Origin: an uncultured Clostridia bacterium
GTDB lineage: Bacteria > Bacillota > Clostridia > Oscillospirales > Ruminococcaceae
NCBI GenBank assembly: GCA_944387915.1
Contig: CALXGT010000003.1
Coordinates: forward strand, 1-64,000
Length of the DNA stretch: 64,000 bases
Direction of reading: 5' to 3'
Made by a program: the position numbers and the translations under genes. The notes under the pieces are model-generated. The model had not been told where the DNA came from. It ran no database searches and saw nothing but the letters and a program-made list of their open reading frames with translations. Below, one piece after another: positions 33,367-42,320 of this stretch (its first letter is position 1; each line of letters starts with the position of its first letter).

Positions 33367-34686
33367 ATGGCACTGGAAATTCGATCCATCAAAGGCACAC
33401 AGGACATTTTACCCTCGGAAAGCTATCAGTGGCAGTTTGTGGAACGGCTGTTTTTGGATATGGCGAAAAATTACGGCTTTTCCGAGATCCGGGTTCCGGT
33501 TTTTGAAGACAAGAACCTCTTCATCCGCTCGGTGGGAGACACCACGGACGTGGTGCAAAAGGAAATGTACACCTTTACCGACCAGGGAGGCAGAGAGCTC
33601 GCTCTTCGTCCCGAGGGAACCGCCGGCATCAACCGGGCGGTGATCGAAAACGGGATCTTAAACGAAGCCCTCCCCGCCAAGCTTTGCTATAACATTTCCT
33701 GTTTCCGGGCGGAAAAGCCCCAGGCGGGACGTTACCGCCAGTTCCACCAGTTAGGCATGGAGCTGTTCGGCGCCCATTCCCCCGCTGCCGACGCCGAAGT
33801 CATCGCCTTTGTGGACGAGTTTTTCGCGGTACTGGGGATCCAGGGAATTTCCCTGGAGATTAACTCCATCGGCTGCCCTACCTGCCGCAAGGAATACCAC
33901 AAGGCGCTTAAGGAGTATTTTTCCGCGCGGAAAGACGAGCTTTGCGAAACCTGTCTTACCCGTCTGGAAAAAAATCCTCTTCGGATCTTAGACTGCAAAA
34001 GCCCCGCCTGCCGGGAGATCGCCAAGGACGCGCCCGTGGGGCTCGACTACCTTTGCGACGACTGCAAGACCCACTTTGAGGGACTGAAAAAGCGGTTAGA
34101 CGCTTTAAATATTGCCTATACCGTTAACCCCCGGATCGTTCGGGGACTGGATTACTACACCAAAACGGTGTTCGAATTTGTCTCCGGGGATATCGGCGCT
34201 CAGTCCACCGTCTGCGGCGGCGGCCGCTACGACGGGCTTATTCGTTCCCTTGGCGGAAACGACCAGCCGGGTATCGGCTACGCGATGGGGATAGAACGGC
34301 TGCTTATGACCTTAAAAGCCCAAAATATCGAGATTCCCAAGCCTCCCACATGCGACCTTTATATCGCTTCTATCGGAGAGGACGCATCCCTTCGGGCGAT
34401 GCAGCTCACCGCCCTTCTTCGGGGCGAGGGATTTTTCGCCGAATGCGACTTGATGGATCGAAGCGTCAAGGCGCAGATGAAATACGCAAACAAAATCGGC
34501 GCCAAATTTTCCATGGTGCTGGGAGACGATGAACTGAAAAACAATCAGGCCGCCGTCAAAAATATGGAAACCGGGGAGAGCCGGCCCCTTTCTTTGGAAG
34601 AAGAACCCTTTCTTCGGTTTTTCTACGACGCCCAGATTGAGGATCTGAGCGATTCCGTCAACGAAATGTTAAAAAGTGAGGAGTAA
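33367..34686 (+). CDS. hisS: Histidyl-tRNA synthetase
   Basis: 439 residues. Class II aaRS: N-terminal EIRSIKGTQDILP, motif 2 (ALRPEGTAGINRA), FRAEKPQAGRYRQFHQLGMELFG, the His-specific segment RGLDYYTKTVFEF and motif 3 (GIGYAMGIERLLM), then the C-terminal anticodon-binding domain. Charges tRNA(His). Six bases separate it from aspS: a two-gene synthetase operon, as in many Firmicutes. Confidence 0.97.
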   Translation: MALEIRSIKGTQDILPSESYQWQFVERLFLDMAKNYGFSEIRVPVFEDKNLFIRSVGDTTDVVQKEMYTFTDQGGRELALRPEGTAGINRAVIENGILNEALPAKLCYNISCFRAEKPQAGRYRQFHQLGMELFGAHSPAADAEVIAFVDEFFAVLGIQGISLEINSIGCPTCRKEYHKALKEYFSARKDELCETCLTRLEKNPLRILDCKSPACREIAKDAPVGLDYLCDDCKTHFEGLKKRLDALNIAYTVNPRIVRGLDYYTKTVFEFVSGDIGAQSTVCGGGRYDGLIRSLGGNDQPGIGYAMGIERLLMTLKAQNIEIPKPPTCDLYIASIGEDASLRAMQLTALLRGEGFFAECDLMDRSVKAQMKYANKIGAKFSMVLGDDELKNNQAAVKNMETGESRPLSLEEEPFLRFFYDAQIEDLSDSVNEMLKSEE

Positions 34687-34692
34687 TACGTC

Positions 34693-36468
34693 ATGGCAGA
34701 AACGATCAAGGGGCTGAAACGCACCCACTACTGCACCGAGGTATCCACAGCGGATATTGGAAAAACGGTAGTGGTAGGCGGTTTTGTCCAAAAGCAGAGA
34801 GATAAGGGAGAACTTTGTTTTATCGATTTACGGGATCGGACCGGCATTCTTCAGCTCACCTTTGACGACAAAACCGACCGGGGCGTGATGGAGAAAGCCA
34901 AGTCGGTGCGCTCCGAGTATGTGTTGATGGCCAAGGGCGAAGTCAGACGGCGGGAAAGCGTCAATCCCGAGATCGAAACCGGGGAAATCGAGGTTTTCGT
35001 TACCGAGCTTCGGATCTTAGCCAAGGCGCAGACCCCTCCCTTCCCCATCACCGACGACACCGACACCAACGAGGAGCTTCGGCTTCGGTACCGGTATTTG
35101 GATCTTCGGAGAAAAACCCTGCAAAAAAATCTGATGATGCGCCATAAGATCACCAAGGCGGCCAGAGATTATTTTGACGACCATGGTTTTATCGAGATCG
35201 AAACGCCTATGCTGATGAAATCCACTCCCGAAGGCGCCAGAGACTATGTGGTCCCCTCGAGAGTGCATAAGGGAAGCTTTTACGCCCTTCCCCAATCCCC
35301 CCAAATTTACAAACAGCTTTTGATGGTGGCGGGATTGGACCGGTATGTCCAGTTTGCCCGGTGTTTCCGTGACGAAGACCTTCGGGCGGACCGCCAGCCG
35401 GAATTTACCCAGATCGACGTCGAGATGTCCTTTGTGGATATGGAGGACATTCTGGAGATGGGAGAAGGACTGATCGCGCATGTAATGAAAGAGGTCCTTG
35501 ATACAGATATCCCCACCCCCCTTCCCCGTATGACCTACAAAGACGCTATGGAGCGGTTTGGAAGCGATAAACCGGACGTCCGGTACGGTATGGAGCTCAC
35601 GGACCTTTCGGACCTTGTGAAAGACTGTAACTTTTCGGTCTTTACCTCCGCATTGGAAAACGGCGGTTCGGTCCGGGGTATCTGCTTAAAAGGCGGCGCT
35701 TCGATTTATACCCGAAAAGAGATCGATAAGCTGACGGAGCAAGCCAAAGGCATTGGCGCCAAGGGCCTTGCGTTTATCCGGTTTGTGGAGGATGTGCCAA
35801 GCTGTTCCTTCTCGAAGTTTATGACCCAAGAAGAGATGGACGCCATCCTTGCCCGTCTCGATTGCCAAAAAGGGGACGTGGCACTGATCGTCGCCGACAA
35901 AAATCGGGTTACCCTTCCGGTGCTTGGCGCTTTGCGCCAGATGACCGCCAAGCGGTTAGGAATCATCCCCGAAGGCTACGCTTTCCTTTGGATTACCGAG
36001 TTCCCCTTCTTTGAATGGGACGAAGAAAGCGGCTCTTTTGTGGCGATGCATCATCCTTTCACTATGCCCATGGACGAATGTCTCCCCTATTTGGACAGCG
36101 ATCCCGCGTCGGTTCGTGCCAAGGCGTACGATCTGGTGTTAAACGGCGTCGAGCTTTCCAGCGGCTCCATCCGCATCACCGACTACGAGCTGCAGCAAAA
36201 AATGTTTGAGGCGCTGGGTTTAAGCGACGAAGAAATTGAAGCCAAGTTTGGATTTTTGGTAGACGCTTACAAGTTTGGAGCGCCTCCCCACGGAGGCATG
36301 GGCTTAGGGTTAGACCGGCTGAGTATGATTCTCTGCGGCGCGGACAATATTCGTGACGTCACCGCTTTCCCCAAAGTGCAAAACGCCAGCGAGCTGATGA
36401 GCGGCTGTCCGTCCCCCATCGATCCCATTCAATTAGAGGAACTTTCCATCGTGATTGACGAAAAATAA
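34693..36468 (+). CDS. aspS: Aspartyl-tRNA synthetase
   Basis: 591 residues, the bacterial-type length. N-terminal OB-fold anticodon domain (VVVGGFVQKQRDKGELCFIDLRD), class II catalytic core (FIEIETPML; FARCFRDEDLRADRQPEFTQIDVE motif 2) with a bacterial GAD insertion in the middle, and motif 3 GLGLDRLSM. Whether it also misacylates tRNA(Asn) cannot be decided without knowing if asnS or gatCAB exists elsewhere. Confidence 0.97.
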   Translation: MAETIKGLKRTHYCTEVSTADIGKTVVVGGFVQKQRDKGELCFIDLRDRTGILQLTFDDKTDRGVMEKAKSVRSEYVLMAKGEVRRRESVNPEIETGEIEVFVTELRILAKAQTPPFPITDDTDTNEELRLRYRYLDLRRKTLQKNLMMRHKITKAARDYFDDHGFIEIETPMLMKSTPEGARDYVVPSRVHKGSFYALPQSPQIYKQLLMVAGLDRYVQFARCFRDEDLRADRQPEFTQIDVEMSFVDMEDILEMGEGLIAHVMKEVLDTDIPTPLPRMTYKDAMERFGSDKPDVRYGMELTDLSDLVKDCNFSVFTSALENGGSVRGICLKGGASIYTRKEIDKLTEQAKGIGAKGLAFIRFVEDVPSCSFSKFMTQEEMDAILARLDCQKGDVALIVADKNRVTLPVLGALRQMTAKRLGIIPEGYAFLWITEFPFFEWDEESGSFVAMHHPFTMPMDECLPYLDSDPASVRAKAYDLVLNGVELSSGSIRITDYELQQKMFEALGLSDEEIEAKFGFLVDAYKFGAPPHGGMGLGLDRLSMILCGADNIRDVTAFPKVQNASELMSGCPSPIDPIQLEELSIVIDEK

Positions 36469-36470
36469 AG

Positions 36471-36499
36471 AAAAAAGCGCGGATGACCGCGCTTTTTTC
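36471..36499 (+). terminator. Terminator of hisS-aspS
   Basis: AAAAAAGCGCGG, ATGA loop, CCGCGCTTTTTT, immediately after the aspS stop. Confidence 0.93.
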
Positions 36500-36543
36500 T
36501 TTATCCACATTTTTTTCTCTTTTTTCATTCTTAAAACAGCGTA

Positions 36544-36574
36544 AGCAAAAGGCGCGCCTTTACGGCACGCCTTT
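36544..36574 (-). terminator. Terminator of the Amt-PII gene
   Basis: AAAGGCGCGCC / GGCACGCCTTT (one mismatch) with a five-base loop, 50 bases past the leftward stop at 36625, ending in TTTT on the minus strand. Confidence 0.75.
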
Positions 36575-36624
36575 CGCTTTTTGGAGAGAGGTTATGAAAA
36601 CCTTTTCGGTGGCAGGCAAATTTA

Positions 36625-38337
36625 TTATTCCACATCCTGAAGAGCGTCGAAATCTTCTTCGCCGGTACGAACCTTCACAACCTTGTCAACCCGGTAAACA
36701 AAGATCTTTCCGTCGCCGATATGGCCGGTATAAAGAGCTTTCTTCGCCGCGTCAATTACCGCGGAAACCGGAATCTTGCTGACAACAATTTCCACTTTCA
36801 CTTTCGGAAGTAAGGTCGCGTCCATCTCAACGCCACGGTACATCTCCCCGGCGCCTTTCTGGATGCCACAGCCCATAACCTGGGTTACTGTCATACCAGT
36901 AACACCCAAATCGTTCATCGCTTTCTTCAGATGATCGTACCGAGCAAGCTTAGCGATGATAACCACTTTATACATACCCGTACTGCTGAGAGCCGCGGGC
37001 TCCTCGATATGTACAACCGAGGTTTCCCGAACGGGAAGAGCTTCCGCCGCCACACCGAGATCGGTGTTTTCATTGACTTCCATGGTCATGCTGCCGGAAA
37101 CATCCATAATGCTAAAGCCGGAGTAAGCGGAAGCCAAACCATGCTCGCAGGAATCCAAGCCAACCTGCTCTTCTTCCTCGCTGACCCGAAGGCCAAAGAT
37201 CGCTTTAATCAGTAAGAAGGACAGCGTCATCGTCACTACCGTCCAGGCAGCAACCGTAACAACACCCAGAATTTGTTTGCCTAACAGCTCGAAACCGCCG
37301 CCGTAGAACAAACCGGTAAAGGTATCGTTTCCGGGAACAGTGGTGGTAGCGAATAAACCTACCGCAAGAGTTCCCCACACTCCGTTAAAGCAATGGACCG
37401 CCACAGCGCCCACCGGGTCGTCGACGTGTAATTTGTAATCCAAAAACCAAACGCCGAAAACTACCAACACGCCGGAGACGGCGCCAATGATAATAGAGCC
37501 TAACGCATCCGTTACATCACAACCCGCGGTAATACCTACAAGGCCCGCAAGGGAAGCGTTCAGACACATGGAAACATCGGGCTTTCCGTATTTCACCCAG
37601 GTGAAAATCATGCAGACCACCGTCGCAACGGAGGGAGCAATCGTAGTAGTAAGGAAGATGGAGCCTAACTGCTCTACCGAAGTAGCGGCAGCGCCGTTAA
37701 ATCCATACCAACCAAGCCAAAGAATAAATACGCCCAGCGCGCCAATGGTTAAGTTGTGACCAGGGAAAGCGTTTACCTTAGTAACCTTTCCCGCTTCGTT
37801 CCGCACAAACTTTCCAATACGGGGACCCACCATTTTCGCGCCGATTAAAGCGGTGATACCGCCTACCATATGAATGGCGCAGGAGCCGGCAAAATCATGG
37901 AACCCGAGCTGAGCGAGCCAGCCGCCGCCCCAGATCCAGTGGGCTTCGATGGGGTAAATCAGCGCAGAAATAACTGCGGAGTAAACGCAGTAGGAAAGGA
38001 ACTTCGTCCGTTCCGCCATAGCGCCCGAAACGATGGTAGCCGTAGTCGCGCAGAATACTAAGTTAAAGACAAAGCTGGACCAGTTAAAGTTTTCGTAACT
38101 GGTAAAAATATCGAAGCCGGGCTTTCCAATGAACCCGAGCAAATCCTCTCCCAGCAGCAGTCCAAAACCAATCAGGATAAATACCACCGTACCGATGCAA
38201 AAGTCCATCAGGTTTTTCATCAGGATGTTTCCGGCGTTTTTCGCTCGGGTAAACCCAGTCTCCACCATCGCGAATCCCGCCTGCATCCAGAACACCCATG
38301 CGGCGCCGATCAAAAACCATACGCCCCATACTTCCAT
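36625..38337 (-). CDS. amt: Ammonium transporter fused to PII signalling protein (Amt-PII)
   Basis: 570 residues. Residues 1 to about 400 are an Amt/Rh channel (eleven helices; GGGWLAQLGFHDFAGSCAIHMVGG with pore residues; LDSCEHGLASAY at the end). After a linker of about 55 residues, residues 455-570 are a complete PII protein: T-loop (GMTVTQVMGCGIQKG...YRG), B-loop TGHIGDGKIF and C-loop RTGEEDFDAL, all needed for ATP/ADP/2-oxoglutarate binding. The usual uridylylation Tyr51 of PII is Met. The fusion should tether the gating regulator to its own channel, blocking ammonium uptake when nitrogen is plentiful. RBS AAGGAGG 6 bases before ATG 38337. Confidence 0.93.
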   Translation of the reverse strand: MEVWGVWFLIGAAWVFWMQAGFAMVETGFTRAKNAGNILMKNLMDFCIGTVVFILIGFGLLLGEDLLGFIGKPGFDIFTSYENFNWSSFVFNLVFCATTATIVSGAMAERTKFLSYCVYSAVISALIYPIEAHWIWGGGWLAQLGFHDFAGSCAIHMVGGITALIGAKMVGPRIGKFVRNEAGKVTKVNAFPGHNLTIGALGVFILWLGWYGFNGAAATSVEQLGSIFLTTTIAPSVATVVCMIFTWVKYGKPDVSMCLNASLAGLVGITAGCDVTDALGSIIIGAVSGVLVVFGVWFLDYKLHVDDPVGAVAVHCFNGVWGTLAVGLFATTTVPGNDTFTGLFYGGGFELLGKQILGVVTVAAWTVVTMTLSFLLIKAIFGLRVSEEEEQVGLDSCEHGLASAYSGFSIMDVSGSMTMEVNENTDLGVAAEALPVRETSVVHIEEPAALSSTGMYKVVIIAKLARYDHLKKAMNDLGVTGMTVTQVMGCGIQKGAGEMYRGVEMDATLLPKVKVEIVVSKIPVSAVIDAAKKALYTGHIGDGKIFVYRVDKVVKVRTGEEDFDALQDVE

Positions 38338-38365
38338 ACCAATTCCTCCTTGACCCTTTCTCTTT

Positions 38366-38407
38366 TTCAAAACAAAAGAGCGCTGTAGGAATCATTTCCT
38401 ACAGCGC
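38366..38407 (-). promoter_or_regulatory. Terminator-like leader hairpin of amt
   Basis: On the minus strand GCGCTGTAGGA, loop AATGAT, TCCTACAGCGC (38407-38380), then CTCTTTTGTTTTG. It lies between promoter and start codon, so it can only end transcription before the gene: a candidate attenuator. The hexaloop has A1 and G4, as in ANTAR-protein targets, but a clear first hairpin is missing. Confidence 0.6.
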
Positions 38408-38426
38408 CCTTGCTGTTTATGGGAAC

Positions 38427-38454
38427 AGTATAACACCAAATGAGAAAAAGTCAA
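38427..38454 (-). promoter_or_regulatory. Promoter of amt
   Basis: On the minus strand TTGACT (38454-38449), 16 bases, TATACT (38432-38427). Confidence 0.75.
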
Positions 38455-38533
38455 TCCCTTTTTCCCAAAAAATTCCGATTTCAGCATAGTGGATAAGGAG
38501 AGCCGGTCCAAAAAACCGCTTTTTTGTGAAAGT

Positions 38534-40171
38534 TTAAGAATCAGTTCCTGCAAAATTCAACGATTCTGTCAGCGCATCCGCTATAGCGGCAAAGACAGGC
38601 GCGGCGGTTTCATTGCCGTAGCCGCTGTTTTCCGACAACACCACTACCACGTATTCCGGCGACGCGGCGGGGAAAAATCCGGCAAACCATCCATGCTCAT
38701 ATTCTTCGCCGTTTTCGTTGTATTGACCGGTTTGGGCGGTAGCGGTTTTTCCGCCGGCGGTGGTATGAGTGGGAACGGCCTTAGAGTCCTCCGCCACCAT
38801 GACACAGTGGATCAAATAGGTTTGAATGGCGGCGGCAATGTCCGAGGAAAGAATTTTTTCGCTGTTTATATCCCGATATCGATTTTCGTTTTCCCCGTCG
38901 TACTCCCCTTCAATTAGCCTCGGCGTCACCCGATACCCTCCGTTGACCACCGCGCTAAGCATCACCGCGATCTGGACTGGCGTAGCCGTCAACTTTCCCT
39001 GGCCAAAACTTAAATTGGCCACCGCCGCCGGGTTGATCATCTCCGATTCCGAAGGAAGTGTTCCCGCCGCAGAGGTAATCCCCTCGGTAAATATCGTTTC
39101 CTCTCCAAAGCCAAACGACTTTGCCATGGTAAGGAGCGCGTCTCCCCCTACCGAAAGGCCCAACGTAATAAAATAGGGGTTACATGATTCTTTTAACGCG
39201 TCTAACAAGTCCACCTCGCCATGGCCGCTTCGCAGATGACAACGAAAAATTTGTCCGCTTACATCCAGATACCCTTTGCAAACCATCGTTTCCTCCATTT
39301 TGTGCCCCGCGTTTAATCCGGCGGCGGTAGTCACAATCTTAAAGGTAGAGCCTACGGCGTAAGGATAAAACGCCCGATTGATCATAGGGGTATTCTCCTC
39401 GTCCAGAAGGTCGTCGGAAAGGGTGGAAAGCTGGTAATCGGGAAAGGAGGCAACTCCCTTGAGAGCGCCGGTGTAAGGGTCCATGACCACAATTGCCCCC
39501 TTATTGAGCATCTCTTTGCCGATGGATTCAATTACTGATTGTATATTTTTATCAATAGATAACATAATTCCCGTTTCCGAAGGGGTTTCCGCGCGAATTT
39601 TTGGCTCGACACCACTCATTACCCTCCCCAATCCGTTTACCATTACCGTCGCTGTTGTCTCACAAGCGAGGGAGGAGAGGAAATTATTAAAGGCCGCCTC
39701 CACGCCGCTAACCCCATTTCCTTCCCCATCCAGATAACCAATAATGTGCTGCGCCAGCTGATCCTCCTGATACCGGACCGGAACCGAAAAAGGATAAACC
39801 CCTTCCCCTTCCGGTGGCGTCAGAGGATCGTAAAGCAAGAAAGGCTTGCCCGCCTGAAACTGTGCCAAAACGCTTTCCCGTCGGGAAATAGGTACCGTTT
39901 TCAGCACCTGGGTCACATTATCCGCCGACGGCAAAATAAGATACACGGTTTCCTCTTGCTCCGCCACCAATCGCTCCCCGTTGCAGTCATAAATCAATCC
40001 CCGACTTTGCGACACTGTCAGAGTGTAGGAAGATTGATTTCCGGCGGCGGTAGAAAGCACCTCCGATGAGGTAAGACTTCCAATTCGGGCGAACAAACCT
40101 ACAAACAGAAAACTGTAAATGCAAAAAGAGATTAATACCCTTTTTTGAATCCTTTTTGTATATTTCCCCAT
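38534..40171 (-). CDS. Class B penicillin-binding protein (FtsI/SpoVD-like transpeptidase)
   Basis: 545 residues. One membrane helix (RVLISFCIYSFLFVGLFARIG, about 12-32), dimerisation domain (SRGLIYDCNGERLVAEQEE), then transpeptidase with SxxK (VGSTFKIVTTAAGL), SxN (ESCNPYF) and, at the KTG position, KTATAQTG: the Gly is Ala. Some class B PBPs of clostridia carry this form. No PASTA domains. Smaller than PBP2 at 30000 and not in a division cluster, so it may be a sporulation or septal enzyme. ATG 40171 has AGGAG upstream; the longer frame to 40312 is rejected. Confidence 0.87.
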   Translation of the reverse strand: MGKYTKRIQKRVLISFCIYSFLFVGLFARIGSLTSSEVLSTAAGNQSSYTLTVSQSRGLIYDCNGERLVAEQEETVYLILPSADNVTQVLKTVPISRRESVLAQFQAGKPFLLYDPLTPPEGEGVYPFSVPVRYQEDQLAQHIIGYLDGEGNGVSGVEAAFNNFLSSLACETTATVMVNGLGRVMSGVEPKIRAETPSETGIMLSIDKNIQSVIESIGKEMLNKGAIVVMDPYTGALKGVASFPDYQLSTLSDDLLDEENTPMINRAFYPYAVGSTFKIVTTAAGLNAGHKMEETMVCKGYLDVSGQIFRCHLRSGHGEVDLLDALKESCNPYFITLGLSVGGDALLTMAKSFGFGEETIFTEGITSAAGTLPSESEMINPAAVANLSFGQGKLTATPVQIAVMLSAVVNGGYRVTPRLIEGEYDGENENRYRDINSEKILSSDIAAAIQTYLIHCVMVAEDSKAVPTHTTAGGKTATAQTGQYNENGEEYEHGWFAGFFPAASPEYVVVVLSENSGYGNETAAPVFAAIADALTESLNFAGTDS

Positions 40172-40229
40172 AATATCTCCTAATCGTAAAGGACGTTTCT
40201 TTTTAGTATGGGCATTTTTGCTCCCAATA

Positions 40230-40276
40230 TTCGGAAAAAGAAAAGCCGGAAAGGACAGAAAACTGTCCTTTCCGGC
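40230..40276 (-). terminator. Terminator of the thioesterase / serS transcript
   Basis: A 14-bp stem, GCCGGAAAGGACAG / CTGTCCTTTCCGGC, loop AAAA, followed by CTTTTCTTTTT on the minus strand, about 30 bases past the stop at 40305. Confidence 0.92.
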
Positions 40277-40304
40277 GTCCTTCTCATCAAGAGACCCAAA
40301 AGTT

Positions 40305-41021
40305 TTATTCAAAAGTCAATTTTGCAATGAAGCACTCCCGATCCTGCAAAAGGCCTTTTACCATCACCGTATTTTCCTCAAAGAGTCCGAAAAAGCGAAT
40401 CAAGTCACCCTCCTTGGCCTCGTGGAGATAATTCATTTCGTAACCGGTCACAAACCGATCCCGATACGATACGGGGAGCACATCCATAATCAGATCCGCG
40501 TAGGTAGCGTTGTGGAGATGGCCGTTGGCGTCCAAATGGGAGTACAGGACCTTTAGCTCTCCCAACGGCTCCCCTTCATGCATCCGAAGCCGCTTACAGT
40601 CCTCCACGCCAATCTCTTTTTGGAAGAAATTCCCTTCCCCGAAAAACTCCGACGGACGATGAATTTTCCGGGTCAAAGGATTGACCGCAATCCAATCACT
40701 TGTAGCGGCAAAAAGGGTCTCCCCTTTCTCGTTGACCGCCTCGAAATCCCGAACGAAAGCGGCGCCTCGAATTTCCTTTTCCCAGGTATGCATTTCCACC
40801 ACGTCATAGGCCACCACCGGCTGGAAAAAGCGAATATGAATCTTGGAAACCAGGAAAACAAACCCCCGTTCCCAAAGCATTTCATGGCTCAATCCCCGCT
40901 TTCGAAACGCCCAGCCGGCGATCTCGGCAAAGTAAGCGTTAGCGGCGGAGAGTTTCAACCGTTTATGGCTGTCACATTGAAAAAACGGGATTTGATGGCG
41001 CTCCCGATATACCTTTTCCAT
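40305..41021 (-). CDS. Acyl-ACP thioesterase (FatA/FatB family)
   Basis: 238 residues, double hot-dog fold. It hydrolyses acyl-ACP to free fatty acid, ending fatty acid synthesis. N-terminus IPFFQCDSHKRLKLSAANAYFAEIAGWA and ATSDWIAVNPLTRKIHRPSE are typical of bacterial FatA-like proteins, and the second hot-dog has VLYSHLDANGHLHNATY, with the N-x-H-x-N catalytic region. Start is 3 bases after the serS stop, so it is co-transcribed with serS. Confidence 0.88.
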   Translation of the reverse strand: MEKVYRERHQIPFFQCDSHKRLKLSAANAYFAEIAGWAFRKRGLSHEMLWERGFVFLVSKIHIRFFQPVVAYDVVEMHTWEKEIRGAAFVRDFEAVNEKGETLFAATSDWIAVNPLTRKIHRPSEFFGEGNFFQKEIGVEDCKRLRMHEGEPLGELKVLYSHLDANGHLHNATYADLIMDVLPVSYRDRFVTGYEMNYLHEAKEGDLIRFFGLFEENTVMVKGLLQDRECFIAKLTFE

Positions 41022-41024
41022 AGG

Positions 41025-42305
41025 TTATCGGATCTCGCTTTTCCCGCCCATATAAGGGCGAAGCGCTTCGGGAATCCGTACCGATCCGTCGTCGTTCAAG
41101 TTGTTTTCCAAAAAAGCGATAAGCATTCTCGGAGGCGCAACTACCGTATTGTTTAAGGTGTGCGCCAGATATTTGGTACCGTCGGCGCCGTTGATCCGGA
41201 TCTTTAACCGGCGCGCCTGGGCGTCGCCCAAATTGGAACAGCTTCCCACCTCAAAGTACTTTTTCTGGCGAGGAGACCAAGCCTCTACGTCCACCGATTT
41301 TACCTTCAAGTCCGCCAAATCGCCGGAGCAGCACTCCAAAGTCCGCACCGGGATATCCAAGCTCCGGAACAGATCTACCGTGTTCTGCCACAGCTTATCA
41401 AACCACATTTTGCTGTCCTCCGGCTTGCAGACCACGATCATTTCCTGTTTTTCGAATTGGTGGATCCGGTAAACGCCCCGTTCCTCGATACCGTGGGCGC
41501 CCTTTTCTTTCCGGAAACAGGGAGAATAGCTGGTCAAAGTATAGGGAAGATCCTTTTCGTCCAAAATGGTGTCGATAAATTTTCCGATCATAGAATGCTC
41601 CGAGGTACCGATCAAATAAAGGTCCTCTCCTTCGATCTTATACATCATGGCATCCATCTCGTCAAAGCTCATAACGCCGGTCACCACGTTGCTCCGAATC
41701 ATAAACGGAGGTACGCAGTAGGTAAAGCCCCGGTCAATCATAAAATCTCTCGCGTAGGAGATCACAGCGGAGTGAAGCCGCGCAATATCTCCCATCAGGT
41801 AGTAAAAACCGTTTCCGGCGACTTTTCTGGCGCTGTCCAAATCAATCCCATGGAAAGATTCCATAATCTCGGTATGGTAAGGAATTTCGAAATCCGGCAC
41901 TACCGGCTCGCCAAACCGCTCCACCTCTACATTTTCGCTGTCGTCCTTACCGATGGGCACCGACGGGTCGATCATCTGGGGGATGACCATAAGGATGTTT
42001 TTGAGCTTCTCCTGAAGCTCTTTTTCCGACGCCTCAAGAGCCTCTAACCGGTTTGCCTGTTCGGCCACCAGTTTTTTCATCTCCTCGGCTTCCTCTTTCT
42101 TCCCCTGTGCCATCAGCCCGCCGATGGACTTGGAAATTTGGTTGCGCTTTGCCCGCAAAGCGTCGGCTTCCTGCTGCGCCGCCCGGCTTTGCCGGTCCAG
42201 CTCGATCGCTTCGTCCACCAAAGGCAGCTTTTTGTCCTGAAACTTCTTTTTAATGTTTTCTTTGACCAGATCCGGATTTTGACGGATAAATTTCATATCC
42301 AGCAT
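41025..42305 (-). CDS. serS: Seryl-tRNA synthetase
   Basis: 426 residues. N-terminal tRNA-binding coiled coil (residues 25-105, with SRAAQQEADALRAKRNQISKS), then the class II core: LIGTSEHS, motif 2 SPCFRKEKGAHG-x-RGVYRIHQFEK and motif 3 (GTKYLAHTLNNTVVAPPRM). Charges tRNA(Ser). Lies at the downstream end of the soj-parB cluster, 15 bases after parB. Confidence 0.97.
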   Translation of the reverse strand: MLDMKFIRQNPDLVKENIKKKFQDKKLPLVDEAIELDRQSRAAQQEADALRAKRNQISKSIGGLMAQGKKEEAEEMKKLVAEQANRLEALEASEKELQEKLKNILMVIPQMIDPSVPIGKDDSENVEVERFGEPVVPDFEIPYHTEIMESFHGIDLDSARKVAGNGFYYLMGDIARLHSAVISYARDFMIDRGFTYCVPPFMIRSNVVTGVMSFDEMDAMMYKIEGEDLYLIGTSEHSMIGKFIDTILDEKDLPYTLTSYSPCFRKEKGAHGIEERGVYRIHQFEKQEMIVVCKPEDSKMWFDKLWQNTVDLFRSLDIPVRTLECCSGDLADLKVKSVDVEAWSPRQKKYFEVGSCSNLGDAQARRLKIRINGADGTKYLAHTLNNTVVAPPRMLIAFLENNLNDDGSVRIPEALRPYMGGKSEIR

Positions 42306-42320
42306 GACGTTTCCCTCTTC

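Noticed and set aside
36501-36509. Perfect DnaA box TTATCCACA as origin element
   Set aside because: A lone site between aspS and amt, 17 kb from dnaA; may titrate DnaA but does not define the origin.
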